Origin: Austropuccinia psidii
Lineage: Eukaryota > Basidiomycota > Pucciniomycetes > Pucciniales > Sphaerophragmiaceae
Reading direction: 5' to 3'
DNA: 64,000 nt
Assembly: GCA_023105745.1 (NCBI GenBank)
Contig: JALGQZ010000011.1
Span: forward strand, 46,034,698-46,098,697
In this document: piece after piece, positions 21,701 to 32,264 of the stretch
How the letters are laid out: the number at the start of each line of letters is the position of its first letter
Numbering within the stretch: position 1 is the stretch's first letter
Notes under the pieces: generated by a model
Seen by the model: only the letters and a program-made list of their open reading frames with translations
Databases searched by the model: none
Told to the model about the DNA's origin: nothing
Made by a program: the position numbers and the translations under genes

Positions 21701-23715
21701 TTTTCAATTGTTGATCCTTCTTCTTCAAGTAAAGGCTTTTTGTTTACTTCCATCTTTGGTAGTTTTATTAGAGCTTTCTTATCAACATCCTTCTCTTTAG
21801 CTTGTGCAGTAAGCTTAGGTTGGGTTGGTTCTGGTGGTTTGGCAACCTCTTCTGGTTTTGATGATTTATATTTTGTAGGTATTATTACCTTTTCTTCCTC
21901 AACTTCTTCTTCTTCAATGAATCCACCAGGAATACTAGTTTTCTTCTTTATAGTGTCTTTGGGTTGAATAGTCTCTTTTGAGGGAAGGGGTTGAGCTTTA
22001 GATTTCTCTTGATTTTCAATCCTTTGCTTTGTGTTCCTCAAACCATAAGCATACCCAAGAGGTTCTTCTAATCCTGTTGAAATGCATGGTGGTTCCCAAT
22101 CACCCCAATTATCCATTGATATAAAAGAAGTTGATTTTTCCTTTATCTTTTGTTCCTCCTCTCTGTTCTTTTCCTCTAACTTTCTTTTGAGTTCCTCTTG
22201 TTCCTTCTGAAATTCCCTAACTAAATATTTTGGTGGAAATTTTCCATCATTGGGGACCCTTTCCCAGTTGGGATATAAATAATTGAAACCTTGTCTGATA
22301 ACCCATTTCTTGTTTTGATCATCTACTAATTCAGTACATCTTCCAACTGAATGACCTTCCTCCATGCAATAGTAACATTTAACAGTAAACTTTGGTACAT
22401 TCTGTGCTGGAACATAGGGTACACTTCTGTTTGGTGGTGGAGAAACATTATCTCTTGGTCTGGATACTTGATTGTTTGATTGAGAGTTATTAATTATTTT
22501 CTTTTGGGGTGTAGCCACATTAGTTAATTCATTTAATTGATCCATGAACTGCTTAACATCTTCATTTTCAGCAGGTGCTTCATCCTTGACTACTTCCCTT
22601 TGTTCCTTTAGGGTTTTTGTAAGTTCTTTCATTTTCTTGAGGGCTTCTTGCATTCCTGGAAATACCTCTTCCTTGAATTGAACCCTTCTTTCCTTATTTT
22701 TTGATTCTTTTTGTTCAGATATTCTTGGAGGTGAAAGTCTTTTAGTGACTAGTATCCTTGCTTCCAATTCCTGTTCAATATACTTCTTCAAGATCTTCAT
22801 TGGTGGTATTAAATATCCTCCATCTTCTGCTCTAACCATGACATTCTCCTTTATCATTTCTTTACTGATAGCTCCCTTTATGTCTGCAGAGAGACAGTCA
22901 AAAAAATCTTCATGAAACATATTTTCTTGAGGAATATATTTATATCTAAGAAGATAAGTAGTGATAGTTTCATACTCCCCTATAAACCTTTTATATTGTG
23001 AGAGAGTACTAATTCCTCCTGCATCTTGAGTATCATTAAATAAATTGATAAGTGATTCTTTTCTATATCTTCTTTCTGGCTCAACTCTTCCCCATTTAGT
23101 AATGAGATCCTTCTTGAGTTGGCTCCAATTTCCTTCTTCATAGCCTGGCATTGCTTCTATGGCATCACTGATTTTTGAATCAGTTGTCCAAAATGCCATC
23201 TGCATTGCTAAATCTTCTTCTCTAGCTCCTTCAATCTGAGGTATCCTTTCTACTTTACTGATAAATTTTTCTACTTCTTCTCCATTGAAGTTTAGGTTAT
23301 AATCTTTAGCTTTTATTTTAACAACAGGCCTTTCCTGTCTGAGTATTTGATGTTGCAAGGGACTTGGATTTGTAGGTGTGGAGAAGAATGCTCTTCTTTG
23401 ATGAGTTTGAGGTCTGGGTTCTGTTGCTGGAGTGGATGTAGCTCTAGGTCCAGGTGTAGGTGATGATGGTGACTCTTCTGGTCTTACATGCCTTGGTAGT
23501 GTTGATTCACTAGGGCTTCCTCCAGGTGTATAAGATGTAGAACCTCTTCTCTTTCCCTTCTTTTTACTTTGAGTTGATAGTATATCCTGCATTTGCTTCA
23601 TCAAACTCTGAATCTGTACAGTTTGATCTTCTTCTTCACTTTCCTCAGCATACTGTTCTTCCCCAGTATCCTCAGGTGGTAATGGTGGTAAATTTGAGGT
23701 GGATTGTTGATCCAT
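18709..23715 (-). CDS. Gag-protease polyprotein of element C, 1,668 aa, intact
   Basis: A single uninterrupted frame starting MDQQSTSNLPPLPPEDTGEE. The order is an acidic and Ser/Pro-rich N-terminus (1-130), a capsid-like domain (about 135-320), and a Lys/Glu coiled-coil-like stretch. A CCHC zinc knuckle, CYYCMEEGHSVGRC, follows at 447-460, then charged linkers. A retropepsin domain has active site VDTGAELN (DTG at 759-761) and flap-side partner VIGRPFL near 826. A second retropepsin-like unit is at about 1143-1240 (VMAFLDQTLEYNCIP, then HIVLGKDF), with DQT where DTG is expected. The tail repeats an EP..TL..LI..EYFN motif at about 1320 and 1447. It would form particles and cut itself, but it encodes no RT, RNase H or integrase. 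I recall the N-terminal half from abundant Austropuccinia proteins. The frame starts about 380 bp inside the 5' LTR. Confidence 0.9.
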   Translation of the reverse strand: MDQQSTSNLPPLPPEDTGEEQYAEESEEEDQTVQIQSLMKQMQDILSTQSKKKGKRRGSTSYTPGGSPSESTLPRHVRPEESPSSPTPGPRATSTPATEPRPQTHQRRAFFSTPTNPSPLQHQILRQERPVVKIKAKDYNLNFNGEEVEKFISKVERIPQIEGAREEDLAMQMAFWTTDSKISDAIEAMPGYEEGNWSQLKKDLITKWGRVEPERRYRKESLINLFNDTQDAGGISTLSQYKRFIGEYETITTYLLRYKYIPQENMFHEDFFDCLSADIKGAISKEMIKENVMVRAEDGGYLIPPMKILKKYIEQELEARILVTKRLSPPRISEQKESKNKERRVQFKEEVFPGMQEALKKMKELTKTLKEQREVVKDEAPAENEDVKQFMDQLNELTNVATPQKKIINNSQSNNQVSRPRDNVSPPPNRSVPYVPAQNVPKFTVKCYYCMEEGHSVGRCTELVDDQNKKWVIRQGFNYLYPNWERVPNDGKFPPKYLVREFQKEQEELKRKLEEKNREEEQKIKEKSTSFISMDNWGDWEPPCISTGLEEPLGYAYGLRNTKQRIENQEKSKAQPLPSKETIQPKDTIKKKTSIPGGFIEEEEVEEEKVIIPTKYKSSKPEEVAKPPEPTQPKLTAQAKEKDVDKKALIKLPKMEVNKKPLLEEEGSTIEKVMKKVMDQKINLTVEEIISISPKFMQELKFLSDKERRYLMSLKSINSQEQTTTQEIIIQDKMHYSCPLGMIEVSVGQEGHIVKALVDTGAELNIIPEVESIKARLPMRVLNMRLRGIGGHSTAIVGLSENTILVLPSGDERRIHFFVARGAVHTVIGRPFLADNGIRLEHSQQQGEILSYKESDGRRLCIPICTPESKGWHTGPPRGMEMCNMARITELKNEGQKSKSPLKKVKFDTEEKNNYISKKINESKYHVKEKEPQRIEPLIVSSQRISNLDNNDPLLHPKFENTYSSNMEASTIKVEPVQKKGLKPKQLVKSISNKYGKNGTYWKKKKDAISNEEYSNDSKMKGSSKIKRYFSKIIFKIKNNHKSQVQWDFQYPGAQPTITEEINTTKIQNTITEPEVEPTNQKLETNLSETESIQTQEPLDLDQVIKKLNFMELEMNTKTATPDSESSQNDPFANLSPNSGLKSVIYVRIGWEEYPVMAFLDQTLEYNCIPLKMAEAIGIRQISKKIKNENKKFNKKIMNRVQVVLPTNETLYLKFMVEGNSSHIVLGKDFCDYFNWLQLFNSIPSIYEEEESNQSPKSFNQGTSALKDTNQSSEDLYEGMQVFSIGIMDFTQQDFHEMMTRREGSPYTASSPLTPLDEEEPFTLGDLIHDEYFNMGEMSSEEYPIPQAVLQTGLQQSFDVDPQLTTSNILIPEFTSDPKKEHSDNKNYIQTSSPSINSLIQEIPSNCTLPTNKHVKDIHETLLVKNDDILTENFEEPLPTLEQLIFGEYFNNDQNPNKNLDTPQLQNLSLGSPIFDISQNIPVQNNSPGDICSSEYEDLSHIYGFERDTQGLSPPSVISLDKDLIKNPTEQLKLLSKKNNIQNKPSKSILKKPTKLFDKKDKINEENSHSIQNEKEDCQLQIKEFPRCSNKRKLKKTQEKGNFTLKNVKVDFEFTLSMEEYINKRISMDQRRIKGELLSCLNNFLSKINTKPRLKKRNKRAKYKFKSC

Positions 23716-24073
23716 TTCTACTTTATAATATTTTCCTTCTAGCTCCTTTGATTTATTTATTCCTTTTCTTGATTCTTGAATGAGATTGAAGAAGAACTTC
23801 CTGATCTTCTCCCTTTCCTTTTCTTCTGTTTTTGGTGTTGGGATAAGATTACTATATTCTACTTGAGATTCTTGACCAGTGGGTGTTGAGGGTTTAAGTG
23901 GATAATAATAATGATATGAGGATGATGATGATGGATTAGATGATGGTGAGTTATTTGATGATGAGTTTTGATTGACAGTTTTATTTGTTTCCAGTTTTGA
24001 TTTTATTTATTTGGTTAATTTTATTGTTTTAAGATCAAGCTGAATAATGTCTGAATTTTATTCCTATCTGCAT
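23716..24073 (-). other. Leader of element C between primer-binding site and gag
   Basis: Short untranslated region with ATG-proximal A/T-rich sequence and a GATGATGATGATG-type microsatellite near 23915-23960. No gene. Confidence 0.5.
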
Positions 24074-24091
24074 GCCACTGTTGGGACACCA
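24074..24091 (-). other. Primer-binding site of element C
   Basis: On the minus strand the 5' LTR ends GAGTTCCCACA, then a two-base spacer TC, then TGGTGTCCCAACAGTGGC. The leading TGG fits pairing with a tRNA 3' CCA end. The tRNA identity was not determined. Confidence 0.7.
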
Positions 24092-24093
24092 GA

Positions 24094-26478
24094 TGTGGGA
24101 ACTCCTCTTGTGTGGGATAAATGAGGCAGTACCTGGAAGGGGAAATTACAATAAAACAGTTTTGAATTGCTGTTCAAGATTGTAACCCTTGCTCTGCTTG
24201 TGTGTCAGAATAATCTGAACTGCCCTTCCTGAAAATGCTGAATTATCTTGACTTGAGTTCACAATCAATTTATTTTATTTGATGGTGGCTTGTCAGAAAA
24301 GTATATTCAACAGACTCTATCAGACTTTGTTTGATCTGGGAACAATGGTTAGTAAACCTTAACACAAGTAAATAAAGATATAAAACTGGAGAAAAGACTT
24401 CTTTTAATTCCTTTACTGAGAGCAGTAACACCTTGAGGGATTTCCAATTCTTGATGATAACACTGTTGATAATATGATAACTGATAATAACAAACACTAC
24501 TATATTTATTTTAGGGTTTAATAATTTTATGATGATAACCTGGGATAACAGACACTACTATTGTTCAATTTACTACTGAGCTTGGCTACTGAGTAAAGAA
24601 CCTTGTCAATGGGATGGATTTATAAAATAATGTAGACCAACTGTTAACTACTATTATCTATAAAACACCCAGACAATGCTACTGAGCTTAGCTACTGAGC
24701 AGATTTAGGAATGGAGGTAGTCAATGAGATGATTTTATGAATTAAAGTAGACCAACTGTTAACTACTATTAATTATAAATCACTCAGACAGTGCTACTGA
24801 GCTTAGCTACTGAGCAGAATTTAGGAATGGGGTAACAATATCAATGGGATAGTCAATGAGTTTAATTTATAAATCAATGTAGCCCAGCTGTTATCTACTA
24901 TTAATTATATAAAGAAGACTCAGACAGTGCTACTGAGCTTAGCTACTGAGCAAAAATGGGATGGAGATAGTCAATGAGATGAGTTTATGAATTAAAGTAG
25001 ACCAACTGTTAACTACTATTAATTATAAATCACTCAGACAGTGCTACTGAGCTTAGCTACTGAGCAAAATTTAGGAATGGGGATGGGATAACTATACTAC
25101 TGAGCTTTAGCTACTGAGTATTCCTAAAAAATTAGGATAATGTGGATGGATGGAGGGGATTTCCCTCAGAAAAAATATTAAGAAGTTACGTTTTTGTGAT
25201 GGACCTCTGTCTAGGCCATGAGGAAAAAAGAATTGAGGGGGGGAGGGGACCTCTATTTATAGTTTTTGGGGCCTCCATGGGAGTGTCAAAAAAAAGGGGA
25301 CTTAGAATTTTTCAGGTCTCCAATCTGGGTTTTTGACATGTGACCTGTATTATGAAATAAGGTTTGGTGGTGTTGGATCATGAGACCTGTATTTTCAATT
25401 GAGTTCTTGAAATTGTGGGGAAATGATGTCATTTTCTTATGTAATCAATTGAGTTTCCTGGGATCCTTATCTCCATAATTAGTAATCCTAGTTTAGTTCC
25501 TGTTGATGGTGTTATTGATGATGTCATTGATTATGTAATCAATTGAGTTTCCTGGGATCCTTATCTCCATGATTAGTAATCAATTGAGTCTCCTGGGATC
25601 CTTATCTCCATGATTACTGTACTATAGTTTTCCTGTATTATCCTGTCTTTTTCTGTAACTAGGTGTCCTGTAACTGTAACTGTATTACAGTACACCCTTG
25701 TGAAACTTCTGTAATCTTTCTCTGAACCTTCTGTAATACTACTGTGATATCTCTACTGTCTAATCTTGTCTCCCTAGCCTATTTTCTTTCACATTTCACA
25801 CCATTTTACCATCTCTCTGTACCCTAAATGTTGAATTTCTTCCTTCTAACATCACAATGATCACTCAAAGGAGTCAGAGAATTGAATACACCTGTACTTT
25901 TCTTGTTTCAATGATATACTAGGCCTGAATTAAACACTTTTCCTAGATTTAACCCTCTACATTTAATATTCATTTCCCTCTCAAAATTAATAGAAAGACT
26001 AATTTTCATCTAAATACCCAATTATACCTTTTTGTTATATAAATGAACTTTTAATTAATATTTATGACCCCTATTATGCTACAACTCTGCCCTGGAATTT
26101 AATTCCATGCATCCTCATTGTAACTAGGACCTTCTGTGCTGTAGTATATTTTTGTTGATTTTTACTACCCACAAAATTTAAAGAAAATTGAAGTAAAATA
26201 AATTAAGAAATAAAAATATATATATAAAAATTATTTTTTTAGGTCAACCAATCCCTTGAAAGTTAATTCATCTGGGTGGTGCATTGGGGTGTCACATCAT
26301 AATTGTCAAGTTCATTTATTAACAAAAGGAATTTATTGAGTTTTGATGGTGTTAGTCCCTCTTATAATTTATTTTGAAAAAAATAAATACTCTAATATAT
26401 TGGGAAAAGCCTAAGGAAAATTGAAAAATATTCCTGCTTAATTTGTCCATTAATCCAAACTGGTTCAGGTATACCACA
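24094..26478 (-). repeat. 5' LTR of element C (2,385 bp)
   Basis: Near-identical partner of 11623-14007, with the same TGTGGGAAC...ATACCACA ends and the same length. The promoter for the Gag-protease transcript should lie here. The six-copy CTACTGAGC array is at 24574-25116, and a three-copy GTTTCCTGGGATCCTTATCT block near 25450-25610. Confidence 0.9.
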
Positions 26479-29400
26479 ATAGGAATAAGAAGGGCAAGAA
26501 ATTTCAAGTTTCAAAGGATAACCCTCATTCTGCTTTCCTCAATAAGGATACTAAATTAATCAATTCTGAAAAGGAGATGAGGATTAAAGAAGGTTTATGC
26601 ACTTATTTTAGTGGAAAGAACCCAATTGAAAAATGCTTAAAGAGACCTCATAACAAGCCTAGGTTGTTAAGCTGCTCCCCCAGCAAGCAGGGAAAAGCCC
26701 AAGTGGGAATCATTATTTTTTTGATAGTTCTCACTTATTTCTTTCAAAAGCACAATTGTGCACTCTTAATACTAGTGTCAAAAAATCTTTGAAATTCCTT
26801 ATTTTCTCTTCTTTCTCTGTTATTTTTTATAGTATTCTCATTGATTCAGGTGCTACAAACTCTTTTATTGCAAAGGATTTTTCTCTCAAGTACTCATTCA
26901 CTATTTCAGAGCTCCCCAAAAAGACCCCCCTTTTATTTTTGGATTCAATTTAATCCACTTTTTTCTTCATCACAAATTATGCCAAGTGAGTTTTTGACCT
27001 TCCTTCATTCCCAAACTTTGAATGGGACTTTTTTATCATAGATTTCCCCAAGGGAGAAGATCTAATATTTGGATATGATTTCATCTAACAATTTAATACT
27101 GTTATTGATTGGAAAAATGGACTGATAACCTATGACTCCAGTGATGATTATTCTAATGGTCTTACAAACTATAGTAGAAATAACTTAGAAACTGCTTTCA
27201 ACAGGGTTTATCTGGTTGGTGAGCTCAAGAAAACTTCCCTTCCTCCTTCTGTCCAGATCCCTTCCATCATTCCCTCTCAGTCATTCATTGCATCCAGAGA
27301 TTAACTATTCAAAGAGATAGAAAATGTTGGATAAGATGTTGCTATATCTTCAATTAACCTCTTTCAAGGGAATATGGACCTTTCATGCCTCCCTGGAGGA
27401 GCAGTGGGATGAGGGGGAAGATCCAAAAGAAATTGAAGCTGTGCTGAAGGTAGGCCCTCCTGCTTACCACCAATTTTTGGATGTATCTTCCAAGGTGAAA
27501 GCAGAGAAAATTCCTCCACACCATACCTGTGATCATCATATTGAGCTGGAAGGATCTCTACCTACAGTTGGTGTTATATAATCTTTATAAAATCATGAGT
27601 CAGAAGCACCATGGGCCTATATTTCAGGGAATGTAGAGAAAGGTTTCATAAAGCCACACTCCTCATCAACAGGAGTACCTGTCCTTTTTGTAAAGAAAAA
27701 GGATGGTGGACCTTTCTTGTGTGTTGACTAACACAATATGAATGCTGTTACTAAGAAGAACAGGTATCCTGTTCCTCCAATTAATCAGCTTCTTACCATC
27801 TTCAATGATTCCACTATCTTCTAAAAGATGGAATTTCATGGTGCTTATAATCTCCTGAGAATCAAAGAAAGGTATGATAATTCAACTGCCTTTAGAGAAA
27901 AATATGATAGCTACAAGTACTTGGTTATTCCTTTTGTACTGACCAATAATACATCTTTTTTCCAAAATCTTATGCATGATATCTTTGTAGGATTTTTGGA
28001 TATTTTTGTAGTAGTTTATTTATATGGTATAATGGTGCTTTACAGCTCTGAGGACAAAAATTTCAAAACTTTTGCCTCTGTCCTCCAAAGACTGAGGGAC
28101 AACAATTTATTTTATAAATATTCAAATTGTGGAATACCTTGGCTATATTGTCTAGAGTGATTTCCTCAAGATGGAATATTCAAAAGTTCAGCAAGCCCTC
28201 AATTGGACTCAGCCCTAAAACATCAAAGCTCTTCAATCTTTTCTTTTTTTAAATAAAAATTACTCCAACAAAATCACTTCGCTCACTTCACTTACTCAAA
28301 AAAGACACTCCTTTTACCTGAAATAAGGAAGCTATTAGTCCATTTCACTTACTCAAAGAGGCTTCCACCACTGCTCCTACCTTATACCATTTTAATACTT
28401 CTCTACCACCTATTGAAGAGACTAATTATTTTGATTATTCCTTGGATACTGTAATGAGTCAGGTGAATGACTCAGGAAAGCATACCATTTAATTTGACTG
28501 TTGAAAGCTTCTTCCAGAAGAGCATTACTATGAAATCCACAACAAGGAGCTCATTGGCATAGTTTGGGCTCTCAAGTGCTAAAGAGCTTTTCTTCTCTCT
28601 CTTTTCAATTCTTCTGAAGTCTAAACATTCAATTCCTCTCCTAAGTATTTCATTTATTACAAAGTTCTTACTTTCCATTAGGACCATTGGGCTGAATTTT
28701 TACCTTAATTTCAATTTTCTATTACTTAATGCCAAGGCAGACTGGCCAATTTACCAGATTCCTTGTCATTTTGGGATGATGTGTACCCTAAGAGGGGGGT
28801 GAACTTAATCAGAAAAAATTCTGAAAATTTTTATTGAGTTCTTAAGAGAGATGAAATCCAATAATCAAGAGTATTTTCAATCAAGGTTGAAGTTTTCTTA
28901 AATTTAGTGGATCAGATTCGAAAAGAAGTATGGAAAGAAAAACAAATATAAAGAAGTATTCCAGCAATGAGGAAGTGGTGAATAAATCCCAGATTGTTCT
29001 CCTGAAACTCAAAAAAATTTCTTTTATTGAAGAATAGAGTAGTCCTTCAAAGCAATCATGCAATAAAATTGGACATTCTTCAAAAGCATGATGAATTACC
29101 ATTTACTGGCCCTCCTGGCCAGGAGAAGACCCTTGAGCTCATCACTAGGGATTTGAATTGGGCTGGAATGAATCAATTAATTAAGGAATATGTGTCCTCA
29201 TGCAAGAAATGTTAAAGAAACAAGAACACACACCATGAGAAGTTTGAGTTAATCAAGCCTCTTCAAATTACATATAGTACTTGGAATTTCTTGTCAATGG
29301 AGTTTATCACTCAAATGTTCATTTAAAATGACTTTGATTCAATATTAGTGGCTGTGGAAAGATTCTCAAAAGTGAAAATATTTATTCCAACTTATTCAAA

Positions 29401-30359
29401 AATCACTTCCTTGGAATTAGCTCAAATATTCATTAACCATGTCTCTTCCAAGCATGGACTTCCAGTAAGTATTATCAGTCATAGATGGTCCTTGTTTGTT
29501 TCATCATTCTGGACCAATTATGTAAGAAGCTCAAGATATCAAGAGCTCTTTCAAATGCCTTTCATCCTGAAACAGATGGACAGACAGAGAGGGTAAATCA
29601 GATTCTAGAACAGTATATTTGGATGTATGTCAGTTAACATCACAATTACTGGAACACTTGTCTCCCTCTGGCTGAATTGTCCTACAATAATACAGAACAT
29701 TAATCAGCAAAACAATCATTATTTTCACCATTGATGGAGGAAATGGAAAATTTAGCTCAATCCATAGTTCTCAAGAAACACCTGATGGAAAATCATAAAC
29801 AAAACTCCAATCATTAAAGCAGGGTGTCAAAAATGAATTAGAGTAAGAAATCAATATTTTTAAGAAGTACTAAGATAGAAATAGGTCAATTCCACCTTAT
29901 TTCAAACCTGAGGAAATGGTTTGGCTAGCCTCAAAGAGAATAAAGACAACAAGACCCAACAGGAAGCTCTCAGAAAGATGGTTGGTACCCTTTGAACCTC
30001 TGAAGAAGGTGGGAAGCCATGCATATCACCTCAAGTTGCCTCAACAATGGAAGTAAGTTTACCCTGTGCTACATGTGTCCTTATTGGTGACTTTCAAGAA
30101 TTCAGTTTTCCAAAAACAATATCAATTTACACCACCACAATTTCTAGTGGAGTAGAAATAAGAATAGGAAGTGGCTCAGGGTCTGGACTCAAAACTCAAA
30201 AGAGGTAAATTATGATATCTGGTAGAGTGGAAAGGATTCAGTAAAGACCCAGAAAGAAAAACTTGGGAGCCAGCTTTGAGCCTTACCAACTAACCGGACC
30301 TTGTCCAGGATTTCCACTAATTATATCCTGACAAGCCTAGCCCCAATGCCTCAAGAGGT
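26479..30359 (+). pseudogene. A1 gag end and pol (protease, RT, RNase H, integrase, chromodomain), decayed
   Basis: The gag resumes with a ruined zinc knuckle (LCTYFSGKNPIEKCLKRP; two of the four ligands are gone). Protease motif LIDSGATNSF is at about 26838. The RT region is at 27324-28160: FSKID has become a stop plus KMEF, and the catalytic YLDD reads YLYG (28018-28029). In integrase, CKKC is present, the first acidic site reads SMEF (29294 onward) and the second reads SHR instead of SDR. The chromodomain (LVEWKGFSKDPERKTWEP) is at about 30190-30340. Many stops and frameshifts are present. Several catalytic residues are lost, so this copy cannot be active. It is the diverged sister of 36629-40287. 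Confidence 0.8.
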
Positions 30360-31059
30360 TTATTTCATAGTGCTTGATGGGGATTTGACTTTATAAAAGT
30401 AAGCTCCTCTCACAACATGCATCTTTCAGAGGGCATTCTTCCAAATCTTTTTCATAATCCCCTTTGCCACTTTTTGAGCACTTTCCAATTCATTTGTAAA
30501 GATTCAAAAGGCCCTATGAAATTGGTACCCTCAGCTTGGAGCTTTTGAATGAATATATTTAAAGATTTTCTTCTCTTTGTTTTTTTCATTTACTCCAATC
30601 ATGGCTTTTCAACTCATTCTTTAAATAAAGGTACTATTTATGAGAAATTCATTCTTTTATGGTTCTTGGCGGGAAGTGTAAGCTATTAAAGTAAGCTAAA
30701 TATCCTTGTATGAATATCTGAGGGACTTTAAGTCTTTTAAAACAACACCTTGGCCATTATTTGAGAAATGAAATTCTTGTTTTATCTTTTGAGGAAATAT
30801 ATATCCAGCAAACAAGTACCTCAGAGCAAGAAGGACAATCTTCAGAAGTTTTTATTATTATTCTCTTTTCTTTACTGTCTTTCTTCTACTTTCTTTTTCT
30901 TTTTATTTTTCGACTTGTATAATTCCTGTTTCATTTTAATTCTTTTATCAGAGAAGCAAGCATCCCCTCCCTCATCATTTATTGGGAGGTTCCAATTATT
31001 GTTGTACCAATAAGCATAATAAAAAAGGGAAACCAAGCTCAATAAATCCAAAAAACTAG
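30360..31059 (+). other. Start of the A1 3' tail (after the chromodomain)
   Basis: Non-coding. It holds a diverged duplicate of about 300 bp: a (G/C)TTG(A/G)(T/C)GGG(G/A)A block followed by AAAGTAAGCT appears near 30366 and again near 30660. The same duplication occurs in A2 at 40297 and 40593, so it predates both copies. Confidence 0.5.
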
Positions 31060-32264
31060 TTAATCTCTACTCAAATAATCAAAGGTTCTCTGGAAATCAT
31101 TAACAACCTCATCTTCATACTATATAAAATTGAAAGCCATCTCTTCTGAAGCTGACCCAGGAATCATTTTGTCATTTTCATGGACTAGCATCTCTTTAAT
31201 ATTTGTTTAAACCCTCCTTAAAAGCCTGGCCACAAAATCTTAAGCCTTAATACCCAAATTTAAATTCTATCTGGTGCTTTTGACAGGCGAATGATCTCTT
31301 CTTTGAAATACTTGAGAATATGGAGGTAGTAATGGAAATATTTTAGCTCTACTAGGATTAGAGATTCTGGAAATGGGCTGCAAGGTATTGGAGGGAGGTA
31401 CTGGGGATGGCCTGAATGGAAAAGCTAGGACAGATGGCCTAGTGGTGGATGTATTGGGTGAAGGATGGGGAACAGAAGATGAAACAATGGACATCCTAGG
31501 CTGGAAGCTTCTGGGGGGACTTGGGATGATTTGATTGTGAAAGCTTCTAGGAAGTGGTTGAGTAGAGGAGGAAGTTTGGAGTTGACCACTAGTATGATGC
31601 ACAAATTCAGCTTCTTCACCAACAAATTGCTCACTACATTCACCATTGGGATCAGTTGAAAGATCCTCAATCCTTCTGATAATACTCACTACTACTTGGC
31701 TGTTGATCCTGGAGATGGTAACCTCTGACCTGGAGAAAATTGTCTGCCAACCAGTGGGAATGGTCCCTCCAAAATTGGCTCATTTTTCAAAATTACTCTT
31801 CCTGGATCCAGTCACCAATTAAAAGTATCAGTAAAATTCAAGTCAAGAAATCAAGGAACTTAAAATTGGAATACCCAGAAGTAGCATCAGGGGTGGGAGT
31901 CTCAGATATTGTCCAATTTACTCCACAAGGACCATACTTCTTTCTCCACAAGAATCTGCTCAAATTTGAAGTTGGACCCCCTGGATGATGGCAGGGCTTC
32001 TTCCCAACATAGAAGTGGTGCATTTTGAAGATATGGTATTGAAAGGTTGAAAAAAGCCTTTCCTTGCTTCAAGCATTTAGTAAAGAAAAGATCCAAGAAT
32101 TAAACTTCCTTATAGCCATTTTAGACTTGGTATGGATCAAAACAGCCAGAAGAAGCCATTGATCAAGGTGAGTCCAATTAACTGTAGACACCAGAGCCCT
32201 GAAGAAAAGAAGGAAGAAGTGCAGAAAGGGAATATTTAGTGAGTGGAGTCAGTTTTAAGCTTAT
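31060..32264 (-). pseudogene. Antisense accessory frame of the A family, copy in A1
   Basis: It lies on the strand opposite gag-pol. Its best-preserved part, 31267-31689, encodes 140 Ser/Pro-rich residues including SFHNQIIPSPPRSFQPRM and TRPSVLAFPFRPSP. The parallel frame in A2 (41357-41749) has FHSHLIPSTPRNFQPVL and TSRPVLA at the same relative place. The terminal block ends FQRTFDYLSRD then TAA at 31060-31062, against FQRTFDDLGKDN in A2. The start ATG of A2 reads ATA here, and frameshifts break the Cys-rich N-terminal part. I recall a very similar abundant Austropuccinia hypothetical protein; no function is known to me. Confidence 0.65.

Larger units (their letters stand above)
11623..26478 (-). 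mobile_element. Element C: complete 14.9-kb gag-protease-only LTR retrotransposon, recent insertion
   Basis: Two LTRs of identical length (2,385 bp) differ by about six bases by eye. ATAG direct repeats sit just outside both ends (11619-11622 and 26479-26482). A primer-binding site adjoins the right LTR and a polypurine tract adjoins the left one, so the element reads leftwards. It carries one intact 1,668-codon Gag-protease frame. No RT, RNase H or integrase motif was found in the remaining 4.7 kb, so it should depend on enzymes supplied by another element. That space holds tandem repeats, poly(T), hairpins and an opposite-strand gene. It interrupts the gag of A1. Confidence 0.85.

Noticed and set aside
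21683..21967. 94-codon plus-strand frame within the Gag-protease gene
   Set aside because: Antisense shadow of a Lys/Glu/Pro-rich coding stretch (giving Ser/Phe-rich nonsense).
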